A stretch of 64,000 bases of DNA. It comes from Pseudovibrio exalbescens DSM 16456. GTDB taxonomy: Bacteria; Pseudomonadota; Alphaproteobacteria; Rhizobiales; Stappiaceae. A program made the translations under genes and the position numbers. The notes below the pieces were generated by a model. The model saw only the letters and a program-made list of their open reading frames with translations. It was not told the DNA's origin and searched no databases. The stretch lies in the NCBI RefSeq assembly GCF_000422785.1, contig NZ_KE383918.1:398649-462648 (forward strand), in the 5' to 3' direction. Below are positions 1 to 9,345 of the stretch, piece after piece (position 1 is the first letter of the stretch; every line of letters starts with the position of its first letter).

Positions 1-168
1 GACGGTTGGCTCGGTCCTGATGAGGAAGAAAAGCTTGATCAGGCGTTTGACTTCACCGAAAAAGCGATGCGTCGTTTCTTCAATATGATTGAAGGTCTGC
101 GGCAGGACTTTGACAATCCGGGTGCAGTACCCCAAACCACTCCAGAAGAGGGCTCAGGGACACCCTGA
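1..168 (+). CDS. C-terminal fragment of an unidentified protein (5' end outside window)
   Basis: Frame 1 is open from the first base to a TGA at 166-168 and gives the last 55 residues of a protein. The fragment is acidic and helical-looking (GWLGPDEEEKLDQAF, then a run with FFNMIEGLRQDFD) and ends in a Pro/Thr/Glu-rich tail. I do not recognise the family. The reading frame could be fortuitous because no start is visible, but the codon choice is normal for this genome and the stop lies just before a transcription terminator. Confidence 0.55.
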   Translation, partial: DGWLGPDEEEKLDQAFDFTEKAMRRFFNMIEGLRQDFDNPGAVPQTTPEEGSGTP

Positions 169-182
169 CGCCTTCTTCCTGC

Positions 183-206
183 AAAAAAGCCGCAGTTTCC
201 TGCGGC
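183..206 (-). terminator. Rho-independent terminator, probably for the thioesterase/hydrolase genes
   Basis: A perfect 7-bp stem GCCGCAG/CTGCGGC (189-195 and 200-206) has a 4-base loop. It is flanked at 183-188 by six A, which read as a U-run on the minus strand. It lies just after the stop of the leftward thioesterase gene and may also stop the rightward gene that ends at 168. Confidence 0.8.
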
Positions 207-243
207 CTGTTTGAGTAACGAGTTCAAGTGTTTTTTGGTCCAG

Positions 244-1113
244 TCAGGACGCTTGCATGGCCATGATGGCCTCCCGTACATCATCCGCAATCGGAACAAT
301 GCTGCGTTTTTCCAGATCCATGGTCAAAGCCACCATGTCGCAAACAGCAGCAAGGCGGTTGGTCTTTGATTCAAAAATATAGTGGCGCAAGGTAAACACG
401 TTCTTCTGAACGCCCGTGAAGCTCGTCAACACCACCACCGTATCGCCGCTTTTCAGAGGGCTGATCCATGTCAGCTTTTGCTCCATCGCAACGCGGCCAT
501 AGTAGTTTTCATCCAGCCACGCTGTCTTCATCGGAGTGCGTTCCCACGCATGGTTGATCGAGTCACTGATCAAGCCGATGGCAAAGCCGTCATCTGCACG
601 TCCTTCGTGTGTTAGATGGCGTGGCAGAACCGTTGCGCGTCCGGTGACAGAGGAGCCGTTGTTCAGCAGGTCATTGACAAGCGGCTTGCCCACGAACGGG
701 GAGGGAGCAATGCCCTTCGGGCTTGCATCCGCGCTCATGGTGTCTTCCACGTCCTTGAACCGGGTGCGGAGCTGTTTGGCCGCGTTCTGGTTGGGCGTGT
801 AGCCATCAATGGCGGTAGCTGCAATCTGGTTCGTCGAGCATTCAATCATTTCGTGAACGACGCTCAACATATGGGGGCCATCGAACGCAATATAGGACCG
901 AATCTTCAGTGGCACGGCCGAGCGCAATTCCGCGTGGTAGCGAACATGGCGCACACGTCGTGGACCTGCTAGTGCATCACTGAAACCAGTTAGCAAACGA
1001 AATTGACGGTCTGCTTCTTCAAATTTCGCGAAGTAAAACTGGACGTTCAGATGATCGTTCTCGTCACACTCCCAAGTGTTTACAAAAGACAATAGTGTTT
1101 CGAGGGCAGGCAT
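244..1113 (-). CDS. Double hot-dog acyl thioesterase-like protein
   Basis: This 289-residue protein looks like two fused hot-dog domains. The N-terminal one has the typical thioesterase entry WECDENDHLNVQFYFAKFEE (about residues 14-33). The second runs from about 170 to 285 and contains LDENYYGRVAMEQKL. It probably hydrolyses an acyl-CoA or acyl-ACP thioester in the cytoplasm; the substrate cannot be told. The ATG start is preceded by AAGGA at normal spacing. The gene follows a leftward esterase by 68 bp, so the two may be co-transcribed and end at the hairpin at 183-206. Confidence 0.75.
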   Translation of the reverse strand: MPALETLLSFVNTWECDENDHLNVQFYFAKFEEADRQFRLLTGFSDALAGPRRVRHVRYHAELRSAVPLKIRSYIAFDGPHMLSVVHEMIECSTNQIAATAIDGYTPNQNAAKQLRTRFKDVEDTMSADASPKGIAPSPFVGKPLVNDLLNNGSSVTGRATVLPRHLTHEGRADDGFAIGLISDSINHAWERTPMKTAWLDENYYGRVAMEQKLTWISPLKSGDTVVVLTSFTGVQKNVFTLRHYIFESKTNRLAAVCDMVALTMDLEKRSIVPIADDVREAIMAMQAS

Positions 1114-1181
1114 TGCTTATCCTTTTGAATAGACTTGGCCGCGAAGCTGGCAATTGCAGAATTATCTTTTTTGCGTATCCG

Positions 1182-2150
1182 TCAGAATTGCGACGCCATA
1201 CGTTTCTTTATAAATGTATCTATACTGCTCAAACTCACCTTGGCAAGTCCAAGTTCAAAACCCTGGAACACATGGCAGCCATTTGGATAGATTTCCACTT
1301 CTACGTCGCTATTGGTGGCCTGTAATCGTGAAGTGAGGAAAAGACTATCGTCAAGTAAAGGGTCTTGTGTACCGGCCGTTACAATCGAGGGTGGCAAGTC
1401 GTGGAGTTCTGCAAATAGAGGTGAGGCCTCTGGATGCTGGCGATCTTCTCCGTTAAGCAAGTAGTGTTTGGCAAACAAGTTGAGATCACGGGTGGTGATC
1501 AACAGTGGCTTGTTACCCCAATTCCGTGCCGACGGCGTCAGGCCCAAATCGAAAAAGCCGGAGAGAAAGGCAGCACAGCTGAACGGGGCTGTCTTGTAAG
1601 TGTCGCGCAGTCGAACAAGTGTTGAAAGCGCAAGGTTCGCGCCTGAGCTTTCGCCGGCGATGGCTATCTTGCGCCAGCCATGCTTTGTCGCACCTTCCCC
1701 GGTGATCCACAGCGCGGCAGCAACACAGTCGTCCAGTCCGGCTGGGAATGGATGCTCAGGTGCAAGGCGGTAGTCGACTGAAATGATATCCAGATTGGTG
1801 GCACGACTGCGCGCTTCCAAATAAGCGTCCTGAAACGAGGCGGATCCAAACACGAAGCCGCCACCATGAATGTGCATCATAACGCCATCAGGGGCGCCAG
1901 ACGGCGCTTTCAACAGCCGCAACGGGATCGGCTGCCGTTGACCCGGAATGGAGAGTGTTTCAGCGTTCGGACTGAGTTCGGGCGCCGGAAAGGTACTCGA
2001 CCCCTGCATGCGTCGTTCTCGGGTTACCGAAGGGGGAAACTGCCACTGGTCTGGTAGAGCCTGGATGGTTGCAATCAAGTTTTGGTTGAACTGTTTGGCT
2101 TCATCAAGCATCGCGGATTCTACAGACACTACAGGAAATGAGAACGACAT
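1182..2150 (-). CDS. HSL-family alpha/beta hydrolase (esterase/lipase)
   Basis: This 322-residue hormone-sensitive-lipase-type esterase shows the oxyanion-hole motif HGGG (about 95-98), the block DYRLAPEHPFPAGLDD and the nucleophile elbow GESSG with Ser168. An acid in DPLLDD and a His in GCHVFQGF complete the triad. It should hydrolyse short-chain esters in the cytoplasm. I prefer the ATG at 2150 because AGAGGT sits 6-7 bases upstream; an in-frame TTG at 2177 has no such site. The 68-bp gap to the downstream thioesterase suggests a two-gene unit. Confidence 0.85.
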   Translation of the reverse strand: MSFSFPVVSVESAMLDEAKQFNQNLIATIQALPDQWQFPPSVTRERRMQGSSTFPAPELSPNAETLSIPGQRQPIPLRLLKAPSGAPDGVMMHIHGGGFVFGSASFQDAYLEARSRATNLDIISVDYRLAPEHPFPAGLDDCVAAALWITGEGATKHGWRKIAIAGESSGANLALSTLVRLRDTYKTAPFSCAAFLSGFFDLGLTPSARNWGNKPLLITTRDLNLFAKHYLLNGEDRQHPEASPLFAELHDLPPSIVTAGTQDPLLDDSLFLTSRLQATNSDVEVEIYPNGCHVFQGFELGLAKVSLSSIDTFIKKRMASQF

Positions 2151-2257
2151 GAATGACCTCTTTTTGTTGCACCGCAAACTGGATAGGTTACGCTTGCAGG
2201 CTTCGTATACCGCGATTCAGAAAAATGAGCGTAAGTCAAAAGCGTTAGGAAACCCAT

Positions 2258-2761
2258 ATGCGTAGATGGAAAGGGAGTGCCTCTCCTGCAGAAGTCTGGA
2301 TGGTTGACGCCGCAAATGCGCCCGTTCAGCAATGCATGGGGCGGCTGTTGGTGCAAACGGATGGTATCGGGTTTTATGATGTGAGCCCATCTGTGACCAA
2401 ATGGCTGGAAGAGGCTCAAGTGCGTGATGGGCTATTGACATTGTTTCTCCGTCACACGTCGGCAGGTTTGACCCTGCAAGAAAATGCAGACCCTGACGTT
2501 CTTCATGACTTGAAAACAGCTTTAGACCGGCTGGCGCCGGAGGGCGGGCCATGGCGGCATACCATCGAAGGTCCTGACGACATGCCTGCCCATATCAAGA
2601 GCTTGATGTGTGGCGTCCAGTTGCAAATTCCGGTCATCGGCGGCCAACTGGATTTGGGCACTTGGCAGGGCATTTATGTTGCAGAGTTTCGAAAGCCGGC
2701 CCACCGTCGATCGGTCACGTTGGTGTTTCAAGGAACAACAATCACGCAAGCGCCGCTTTAA
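2258..2761 (+). CDS. YjbQ / UPF0047 family protein
   Basis: The protein carries the YjbQ signatures LRHTSAGLTLQENADPDV in the first half and HIKSLMCG ... LGTWQGIYVAEFR in the second. Escherichia coli YjbQ has weak thiamine-phosphate synthase activity and its true role is unsettled. The family is a single small beta-rich domain of about 140 residues. The 167 residues given here use the first ATG; ATGs at 2300 or 2336 would give a length closer to the family norm, and none has a clear ribosome-binding site, so the N-terminus is uncertain. It stands alone between two leftward genes. Confidence 0.85.
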   Translation: MRRWKGSASPAEVWMVDAANAPVQQCMGRLLVQTDGIGFYDVSPSVTKWLEEAQVRDGLLTLFLRHTSAGLTLQENADPDVLHDLKTALDRLAPEGGPWRHTIEGPDDMPAHIKSLMCGVQLQIPVIGGQLDLGTWQGIYVAEFRKPAHRRSVTLVFQGTTITQAPL

Positions 2762-2822
2762 GGTATGACGAGCCAAGCGCAAGTTCAGGCTCCTTGCAGA
2801 GCGTCGTGATCGAAAACTACAC

Positions 2823-3773
2823 CTAGGCTTGAGCGCGGACTTCCTTGTATTTCTCGGTGGCGTCGATCAATGCGCTCGCCAGCCCCGGTTCGCTCATTGT
2901 GTGCCCTGCATCATCAACGATTTTGAACGAGGCCTCTGGCCATGCCTTGTGAAGGTCCCAAGCCGATTTGACTGGGGTAACAACATCGTATCGGCCTTGG
3001 ATAATACTGGCCGGAATATGTCGAATGCGCACCATATCGCGCAGCAACTGGTCATCAGCCTCGAAAAAGCCCTTGTGATAAAAGTAGTGGCACTCGATCC
3101 GTGCGAAGGCGAGGGCGACGTGTTCCTCACCGAACTGTGCCACCCTGCCGGGATTGGGGAGCAAAGACAACGTGCTGCCTTCCCATTGCGCCCACCGGCG
3201 GGCGGCTTCCTGTTGAACGCTTCGGTCGTCCCCTGTCAAACGCTTGTAATAGGCAGCTACCAAATCGTGCTGTTCTTCGGCGGGGATGAAATCGCGATAC
3301 CGCTCAAAATAGTCAGGGAACAGAGCGTCCGCGCCCTTTTGATAAAACCAGTGAACTTCTTCGTGGCGCAACATGAAGATGCCGCGCAAAATAAGCTCGC
3401 TTACCCTGTGCGGATGGGTTTGAGCATAGGCCAGCGACAGGGTTGATCCCCAGGACCCGCCAAACACCTGCCACCTCGTGATGTCTAGATGCTCCCGCAA
3501 TAACTCGATGTCCGACACAAGGTCCCAAGTGGTGTTTTCGCGCAGTTCCGCATAAGGCGTTGAGCGTCCGCACCCGCGTTGATCGAACAAAATGATGCGA
3601 TAGTGGGCTGGATCATGGAGGCGACGCATGGCAGGGCTTGAGCCACCACCGGGGCCACCATGAAGGATGACAACTGGCTTTCCATCGGGGTTGCCGGATT
3701 CCTCATAGTAGATGGTGTGCAAATCGCTGACGCGCAAAAAGCCGCTGTTAAATGGCTGAATGGCCGGAAACAT
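2823..3773 (-). CDS. pip: Proline iminopeptidase (alpha/beta hydrolase, peptidase S33)
   Basis: This 316-residue protein is colinear with prolyl aminopeptidases: HGGPGGG oxyanion loop (about 38-44), DQRGCGRS, the nucleophile in GGSWGS (Ser107), the cap segment with the PE-E/W-type GRVAQFGEEHVALAFARIECHYF region (first part), and the C-terminal GRYDVVTPV and AGHTMSE blocks carrying Asp and His. It should remove N-terminal proline from peptides in the cytoplasm. I start at 3773 because GAGGT lies at the right distance; in-frame codons further upstream would overlap the region just after the next gene. Confidence in the family is high. Confidence 0.9.
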   Translation of the reverse strand: MFPAIQPFNSGFLRVSDLHTIYYEESGNPDGKPVVILHGGPGGGSSPAMRRLHDPAHYRIILFDQRGCGRSTPYAELRENTTWDLVSDIELLREHLDITRWQVFGGSWGSTLSLAYAQTHPHRVSELILRGIFMLRHEEVHWFYQKGADALFPDYFERYRDFIPAEEQHDLVAAYYKRLTGDDRSVQQEAARRWAQWEGSTLSLLPNPGRVAQFGEEHVALAFARIECHYFYHKGFFEADDQLLRDMVRIRHIPASIIQGRYDVVTPVKSAWDLHKAWPEASFKIVDDAGHTMSEPGLASALIDATEKYKEVRAQA

Positions 3774-3834
3774 GAAGTACCTCGGGCACGAATAACTGGG
3801 AACTTGATGCATTCGCAGTACCATGCCCACTACG

Positions 3835-4197
3835 TCATGTCATTGAGTTCAGAACGAGAGAGATCGACCACAAGGCCAGCCCTCCATACATGGCGGTGCG
3901 CGCGCCCTTGATGTAGGCGGCTTCAAGGGCGCGGGATTCATCTGAGGATTGCTCGTCGGATGGCGCGGGAACTTGTTGAGATGCAGTTACCGGCGCAGTT
4001 GATTGTTGTGTGGATGGCGGTGGTTGTGTGCCCTTGAGAAGGAAAAATCCGGCAAGCAGGAGAGTCATCAATGCGCCATATCGGAACGAAGCCGCGGGAT
4101 CAAAGCTCAATCCTGCCATGATCAACAAGGTGCCAGTGGAATACAGGACGGCGGTGCGAACAACAGTCATGGCCGCTGAATGTGTTGTGTTATTCAT
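3835..4197 (-). CDS. Small membrane protein, unknown function
   Basis: This 120-residue protein has three hydrophobic segments (about 11-29, 36-54 and 99-116). Between the second and third is a Pro/Ser/Thr/Gln-rich linker that should be disordered. AGGAG lies upstream of the ATG, which supports real translation. It precedes pip by about 60 bp in the same direction and may share its transcript. I know of no named family. Confidence 0.65.
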   Translation of the reverse strand: MNNTTHSAAMTVVRTAVLYSTGTLLIMAGLSFDPAASFRYGALMTLLLAGFFLLKGTQPPPSTQQSTAPVTASQQVPAPSDEQSSDESRALEAAYIKGARTAMYGGLALWSISLVLNSMT

Positions 4198-4657
4198 TAT
4201 ACGCTCCTGAGTGACTTAGCGTCAGACGCTAATGATAACCCTATTAGGCACGGGCAGCGCAATTGGTTTTTTGATCTGTTGTAAAAATCGTGCCGCCCTT
4301 CTCAGTAGTCGTCTTCACCTTCACCGAGTCTTTCCTATCTGATTTCCAATAGATCCGAGGAATTTCGGCTCTTGTGGATTGACAGGAAATGACGAGAAAT
4401 AGCGTACAGAAAATAACGCGTTTTATTGGATAGTACCCGATATCAGTTTTGATAGGAGAAAGGGTGGCTGTGTAATCATAAGTAGATCCGATGTATTTTC
4501 GATTTTTATAAATTAATGTATACAATAACAACTTGAGATAGATGAATTTAGTCTTATTGTAGCCATATTGCATGTGTGCGTCTGTCTTCAGGATGGCTTA
4601 CCTACTGTTCGTAATGGGTTCTTCAGCGGATTTGAGTAACCGTTTAAGCAGAACAAG
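4198..4657. other. AT-rich stretch without a convincing gene
   Basis: This 460-base interval is much richer in A+T than its surroundings. A leftward open frame (4573-4244) encodes, in its C-terminal half, a hydrophobic run followed by CQSTRAEIP that resembles a secreted-protein leader, but no start codon with a ribosome-binding site sits in front of it. It could be a decayed small secreted protein, or the promoter region of the two divergent neighbours. No RNA gene was recognised. Confidence 0.4.
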
Positions 4658-4864
4658 GTGAAAACGTTTGAGTTATTGCTTGCGACTTTCGTTGGTATTA
4701 GCCTATTACTTATAGGGAAGGGTGGTGCAGTGCGAGAACTGTATCACGAGGAGGAACGTCAGTTGCGCTCGCGCGGCATACCGGTGAGCTCAACGCCAGT
4801 GTTTGCTGGACCCGGGACCTGGGAGACCTGTCGTCCGTACGAGGTCGTGCAAGCTCGAGCATAA
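4658..4864 (+). CDS. Possible small membrane-anchored protein upstream of the NarL-type regulator
   Basis: A 68-residue frame starts at GTG. It has one N-terminal hydrophobic segment (about 5-20) followed by a charged, Arg/Glu-rich tail. It ends 11 bases before the regulator start at 4876, and its stop lies next to the AAGGAG used by that gene, so the two could be co-transcribed. Its own ribosome-binding site is poor. I recognise no family. Confidence 0.35.
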   Translation: MKTFELLLATFVGISLLLIGKGGAVRELYHEEERQLRSRGIPVSSTPVFAGPGTWETCRPYEVVQARA

Positions 4865-4875
4865 AGGAGCACGGC

Positions 4876-5544
4876 GTGCAAACCGATAAACAACATTTCA
4901 TCATCGCAGACGATCATCCGCTGTTTCGTGGTGCGATGAAGCAGACAATTGAGAAACTGTTCGCTGCGGCGACCATTTCTGAGGTTGGCAGTCTGGAGGA
5001 GGTGACGGAAACCCTGGATCGTGAGGAGGATGTTGATCTGGTGTTTCTTGACCTGACAATGCCCGGCATGCGTGGCTTTTCTGGGTTGATGTACTTGCGA
5101 GCTCAGTACGTGGGTGTGCCGGTTCTGGTGGTTTCGGCAACAGAAGACCCCGCTACCATTCGTAGTTGCATTGAGTTTGGGGCTTCTGGCTTCATTCCCA
5201 AGTCGCTCGGTATCGACGTTATTCAAGAAGCGGTTTCCACGGTCATGGCCGGAGGCATTTGGACACCGCCAGATATCGATCTGTCTGTCGAGGATGAAGC
5301 GTCAAAAATGGCTCGCCGGCTTGCCAGTTTGACACCGCAGCAAGTGCGAGTGCTCATGATGCTGTCGCAAGGGTTGTTGAACAAGCAGATTGCCTATGAA
5401 CTCTCCGTGTCGGAAGCCACGGTCAAGGCCCATGTTTCGGCCATACTGCAAAAGCTGGGAGTAGAAAGCCGGACACAGGCTGTCATCGCGGCCGCCAAGA
5501 TCGAGGCCGGTCAGTGGCAACAAATGGCCAACGCCCTGGTTTGA
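4876..5544 (+). CDS. crbR: NarL/FixJ-type response regulator, CrbR/ErdR-like
   Basis: This 222-residue regulator has an N-terminal receiver with the acidic pocket DD at 12-13, phospho-acceptor Asp59 in DLVFLDLTMPG, and the Lys in FIPKS. A LuxR-type HTH follows (about 155-215; LTPQQVRVLMMLSQGLLNKQ, then SEATVKAHVSAILQKLG). The GTG start at 4876 follows AAGGAG. Its neighbour is a kinase with a sodium/solute-symporter input domain. That pairing matches CrbS/CrbR (MxtR/ErdR) of gammaproteobacteria, which control acetyl-CoA synthetase and acetate use. The assignment as CrbR rests on this context and is an inference; no acs gene is in the window. Confidence 0.75.
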   Translation: MQTDKQHFIIADDHPLFRGAMKQTIEKLFAAATISEVGSLEEVTETLDREEDVDLVFLDLTMPGMRGFSGLMYLRAQYVGVPVLVVSATEDPATIRSCIEFGASGFIPKSLGIDVIQEAVSTVMAGGIWTPPDIDLSVEDEASKMARRLASLTPQQVRVLMMLSQGLLNKQIAYELSVSEATVKAHVSAILQKLGVESRTQAVIAAAKIEAGQWQQMANALV

Positions 5545-5572
5545 TTTGAGGCTACACGCTCGAAGTTACAGA

Positions 5573-5604
5573 AAGGCCCTGCTTATTGGCAGGGCCTTGT
5601 TTTT
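5573..5604 (+). terminator. Strong Rho-independent terminator after the NarL-type regulator
   Basis: A 10-bp stem AAGGCCCTGC/GCAGGGCCTT (5573-5582 and 5589-5598) with a 6-base loop is followed by a T-rich tail. It lies 28 bp after the regulator stop and separates it from the convergent kinase gene. Confidence 0.9.
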
Positions 5605-5651
5605 TATTATGCAATAACGCAATGGCGGGGCTCGCGAAGTTTGTCTTTGCC

Positions 5652-8600
5652 TTACGCCGTTGTCTCGGCGGTTTCTTCCAAGGCGGATTTGCGCCGTGCC
5701 AAATGCCCTCGCAACGCCGCGGGCTTGAGTGGCTTGTTCAACAGCACAATGCCTTTTTCTTCGGCTTCTTCGCGAACTTCCTTGCTTCTATCTGCTGTTA
5801 TGAGGATAGCAGGCAAGTCTGGCCCGAATTTCCAACGAAGTTGTCCAATTGCATCAATGCCGGTTCCTTCATCGAGGTGATAATCTGCCAGAATGATGTC
5901 AGGCAATTTTTTGTCTTGATGAACTTTTTTCGCCGCCGCAAGGCCGCTTTCGGCGCTGATGACATGGCAATTCCAGTTCTTGAGAAGCATTTCCATGCCT
6001 TCGAGGATTTGAGGTTCATTATCAATAGCCAACACCACAAGGCCATCCAGTTGGCCGGCCGTTTTGGCTTTGGCCGGGGTAACAGCCGTCTCCGGCAAGG
6101 CGGCCGCGCATTTGAAATGCACTTGAAACCGTGTCCCGCGCCCTTCGACCGAATTCAGGGTGACCTCATGCCCCAACACTCGACTGATCCGCTCCACAAT
6201 GGACAGTCCCAGACCGAGACCGGAGGCAATGCGGGCCCCTGCGTCCAGCCTTTGGAACTCTTGAAAAACAAGTCGCTGCTGATCTTCCGGAATACCTACC
6301 CCGCTATCATAGATCTCGATGATGGCGTTACCTCCGGCGCGTTTGCGGCATCCAACCAGAACACCGCCGCGTTCCGTGTACTTGATGGCATTGGAAATCA
6401 GGTTCTGTAGCAGACGTCGCATCAACCGGCGGTCGGAATGAAGGGTCAGTTCCGTGGGTAATACCGTCAGTTTCAAGCCCTTCTCAGCGGCAATGGGTTT
6501 GAACTGTGTCTCCAGTGGGCGTAGGACTTCATCAAGACGAAATAGCGAGAACTCCGGTTTGAAGGAGGCGGTATCCAACCGGGATATTTCGAGAACCGTG
6601 CCGATGATTTCCTCTACGGATTCAAGGGAGGCTTCAATGTTGCGTACCAAATCCCCTTCAGGGTTGTTCTGACTGGCAAATCGATCTGTCAGCGCGGATG
6701 AGTACAGTTTGGCCGCGTTCAGTGGTTGAAGGATGTCGTGACCAGCTGCCGCCAGAAAACGGGTCTTGTCCTGATTGGCCAGTTCCGCCTTTTGCCGGGC
6801 CTCCAGTAGTTCGTCATTGACAGCGGTCAGCTCGGCTGTCCGTTGGCGGACGCGGCGCTCCAATGTCTCATTGGCATGGGCCAGAGCATCCTCGGCCATC
6901 ACCCGCTCGGTGATGTCGCTGTAGGTGATAACCAGACCCCCTGACGGCATCGGACTGGTACGCACTTCAAGAACGCTGCCAGACATCATCATTCGCTCTT
7001 GATAGGTATCCTGCGCTCCAATGAAGTTGCTCAGCCTGTCACTAACGAGATCAGCGACCACCCCATCGCCAAACTCGCCACGCTCGGCGTTGTAGGTGAG
7101 GATGCGCTCAAGGGGAACGCCGACCTGACCAAACTCGATGGGTAGGGACAGAATATCGCGGAAGTTCCGGTTCCAGAAGATCAGATGTAGGTCGCGATCG
7201 AAGACAGCAAGGCCTTGGCCAACTTGATCAAGCGCGACTTGAAGCAGATCGCGATTGTACTGGATGGCCTCTGTGGCATCATCCAGCAGTTTGATCGTGC
7301 TTTTGGTATTCGGATCCCGCCGCTTGAACAACAGGGACAAAACCAACCGGGACGATGCCGAACCGATGGCGCTTGCCAGCAATTGCTCGGAAAACCTGAT
7401 CAGGCGCGCATCTGCTTCCTGATGTTCGTTCAGTTCAATGCCATTGTCCCGCGCATAGGAGTCAAACGAACGTTGGGTGCGTTCTTCGCCGATATAGCGC
7501 GCAATGGTTGCCTGTAAATCGCCAGTCGTGATTGCCGTACGCCACAGGCGCAGCGCGGGCGGAGCGTTGATCTCCAATGGCACAAAAACATTGGCTTGAA
7601 GGCGCTCGATGGACGTGGGCTGGCGCGTGAAAGAAAAGGCGATGTAGCAGAAAATATTGAAGCCCAGACTCCAAACCACGCCATGATGGAAGGGATCTGC
7701 AAACTGCGTGTAGAACAGTGCCTCGGGACGAAGTGCCGTGATGCCGAACAGCCCGTTCTCCAAAACAGACGGGTCCATCAAGCCTTCCTTGGCGAACACC
7801 GGCAGCAGCAGCGTGTAGACCCACAACGTAAAGCCACCAATCATCGCAGCCTTGGCTCCACGCGCGGTGGCCCGGCGCCAGATCAGACCACCAAAAAAGG
7901 CAGGCGCAAACTGCGCAATTGCAGCAAAGGAGAGGAGGCCGATTGAGGCTAAGGCAGCGCTGTCTCCGGCAACTCGATAGTAGATATACCCGCCCAGTAT
8001 GATTACGAATATAGAAAGGCGTCGGATGTTGAGGATCATCTGACTCATGTCTTCGCCGGAACTGGCAATGATCTCATCTTCGCTTCGGCGACGCAGGATC
8101 AGCGGCATCAAAAGGTCGTTGGACACCATGATCGCCAGCGCAACGGTCGTCACGATCACCATGGCTGTTGCCGCAGAGAGGCCGCCAACGAATACGACAA
8201 GGGTAAGGATCGGCGCATCCAGCGAGCGCGGGAGTGCCAGGACGAGCATATCGGAGTCGACACCGGTCGAGAAAAGAACCAGACCAGCCAGCGCAATTGG
8301 AATGACAAACAGATTGATCGCGACAAGATAGCTTGGGAACAACCACGAGGCACGGCGCAACTCATCTGGGCTGTTGTTTTCAGTAACCGTCACGTGGAAT
8401 TGGCGTGGCAACAAGACGATGGCGAACAGGCTGAGCATGGTCAGCACCAAAAGGTTGCTGAAATCGGCTCCCTCTGGCATGAGCGCCGTTGAAACGCCCT
8501 TTTCGGCAGCTTTGGCCAGTAGGCTCGATGGTCCGTCGAACAAGACGAAGGTAACCCAGATGCCCACGGCCAGAAATGCGATCAGTTTGACAACCGCTTC

Positions 8601-9203
8601 CATGGCAATGGCAAGCATCAAACCTTCCTGATGCTCTGTTGCATCCGTGTGTCTGGTGCCAAACAACCAAGTGAACACGGCCATGAATATGGCGATCAGA
8701 AGAGTTTCATCGCCGAAGATGTAGTTTGGTGCAACCGATGTGGCCATCATCGGGTTTTGGACAATGGTACTGACGGAGAGGGACAGGGCCTTCAGCTGAA
8801 GCGCGATGTAGGGTGTCATCCCGATAACGGCGATCAAGGTTACTAACGCGGCAACCATCTGGTTTTTGCCGTATCGCGCTGCGATGAAGTCGGCAACTGA
8901 GGTTATGCGTTCGCTCTTGGCCAAGTGAATGACCCGCCGCAGTAATGGGTATCCCAGCAGAAACATGAGAACTGGACCGATATAGATCCCGATGAACTCA
9001 ATGCCACTGCGAGCAGCAAGGCCAACCGAGCCAAAAAAGGTCCATGACGTGCAGTAGACGGACAGGGACAGGGCGTAAATCAAGGGACGCCCGGTCTTCA
9101 GGTTTCCTTTCAGGCGCGCTGCTCGGTCTCCATAGCTGGCGACCAGAAACAGGAGCAGGATGTAGCCCAGAGCCACCAGTACAACCACCCATCCCTGTAG
9201 CAT
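5652..9203 (-). CDS. crbS: Hybrid histidine kinase with sodium/solute-symporter input domain, CrbS/MxtR-like
   Basis: This 1183-residue membrane sensor has, in order: a PutP-like SSS domain of about 13 helices (residues 1-500), a linker resembling the STAC region (about 550-650), a PAS domain (about 660-770), a coiled-coil DHp region with phospho-His near residue 815 in AAGHDILQPLNAAKL, a HATPase with N box LQNLISNAIKYTERGG and G boxes DSGVGIP and GLGLGLS, and a C-terminal receiver whose acceptor Asp lies in DIILADYHLDEG. It probably couples uptake or sensing of acetate or another carboxylate to phosphotransfer onto the adjacent NarL regulator. The ATG follows GGGGAAG. The gene is convergent with its likely partner rather than in the same operon. 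Confidence 0.85.
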   Translation of the reverse strand: MLQGWVVVLVALGYILLLFLVASYGDRAARLKGNLKTGRPLIYALSLSVYCTSWTFFGSVGLAARSGIEFIGIYIGPVLMFLLGYPLLRRVIHLAKSERITSVADFIAARYGKNQMVAALVTLIAVIGMTPYIALQLKALSLSVSTIVQNPMMATSVAPNYIFGDETLLIAIFMAVFTWLFGTRHTDATEHQEGLMLAIAMEAVVKLIAFLAVGIWVTFVLFDGPSSLLAKAAEKGVSTALMPEGADFSNLLVLTMLSLFAIVLLPRQFHVTVTENNSPDELRRASWLFPSYLVAINLFVIPIALAGLVLFSTGVDSDMLVLALPRSLDAPILTLVVFVGGLSAATAMVIVTTVALAIMVSNDLLMPLILRRRSEDEIIASSGEDMSQMILNIRRLSIFVIILGGYIYYRVAGDSAALASIGLLSFAAIAQFAPAFFGGLIWRRATARGAKAAMIGGFTLWVYTLLLPVFAKEGLMDPSVLENGLFGITALRPEALFYTQFADPFHHGVVWSLGFNIFCYIAFSFTRQPTSIERLQANVFVPLEINAPPALRLWRTAITTGDLQATIARYIGEERTQRSFDSYARDNGIELNEHQEADARLIRFSEQLLASAIGSASSRLVLSLLFKRRDPNTKSTIKLLDDATEAIQYNRDLLQVALDQVGQGLAVFDRDLHLIFWNRNFRDILSLPIEFGQVGVPLERILTYNAERGEFGDGVVADLVSDRLSNFIGAQDTYQERMMMSGSVLEVRTSPMPSGGLVITYSDITERVMAEDALAHANETLERRVRQRTAELTAVNDELLEARQKAELANQDKTRFLAAAGHDILQPLNAAKLYSSALTDRFASQNNPEGDLVRNIEASLESVEEIIGTVLEISRLDTASFKPEFSLFRLDEVLRPLETQFKPIAAEKGLKLTVLPTELTLHSDRRLMRRLLQNLISNAIKYTERGGVLVGCRKRAGGNAIIEIYDSGVGIPEDQQRLVFQEFQRLDAGARIASGLGLGLSIVERISRVLGHEVTLNSVEGRGTRFQVHFKCAAALPETAVTPAKAKTAGQLDGLVVLAIDNEPQILEGMEMLLKNWNCHVISAESGLAAAKKVHQDKKLPDIILADYHLDEGTGIDAIGQLRWKFGPDLPAILITADRSKEVREEAEEKGIVLLNKPLKPAALRGHLARRKSALEETAETTA

Positions 9204-9345
9204 TCTTCCCCCGCGTCTTTAATGAGTTATTTCGCCATTTTTCGAAAATCACAGTTGACCGAACTTCATGGAAAGGCAAGAGTCTTGCCTTATAAAGAGA
9301 ACTCGAGCGCAAAACCACGTACTCATTCGTTTGTGGAGGGTGGAC

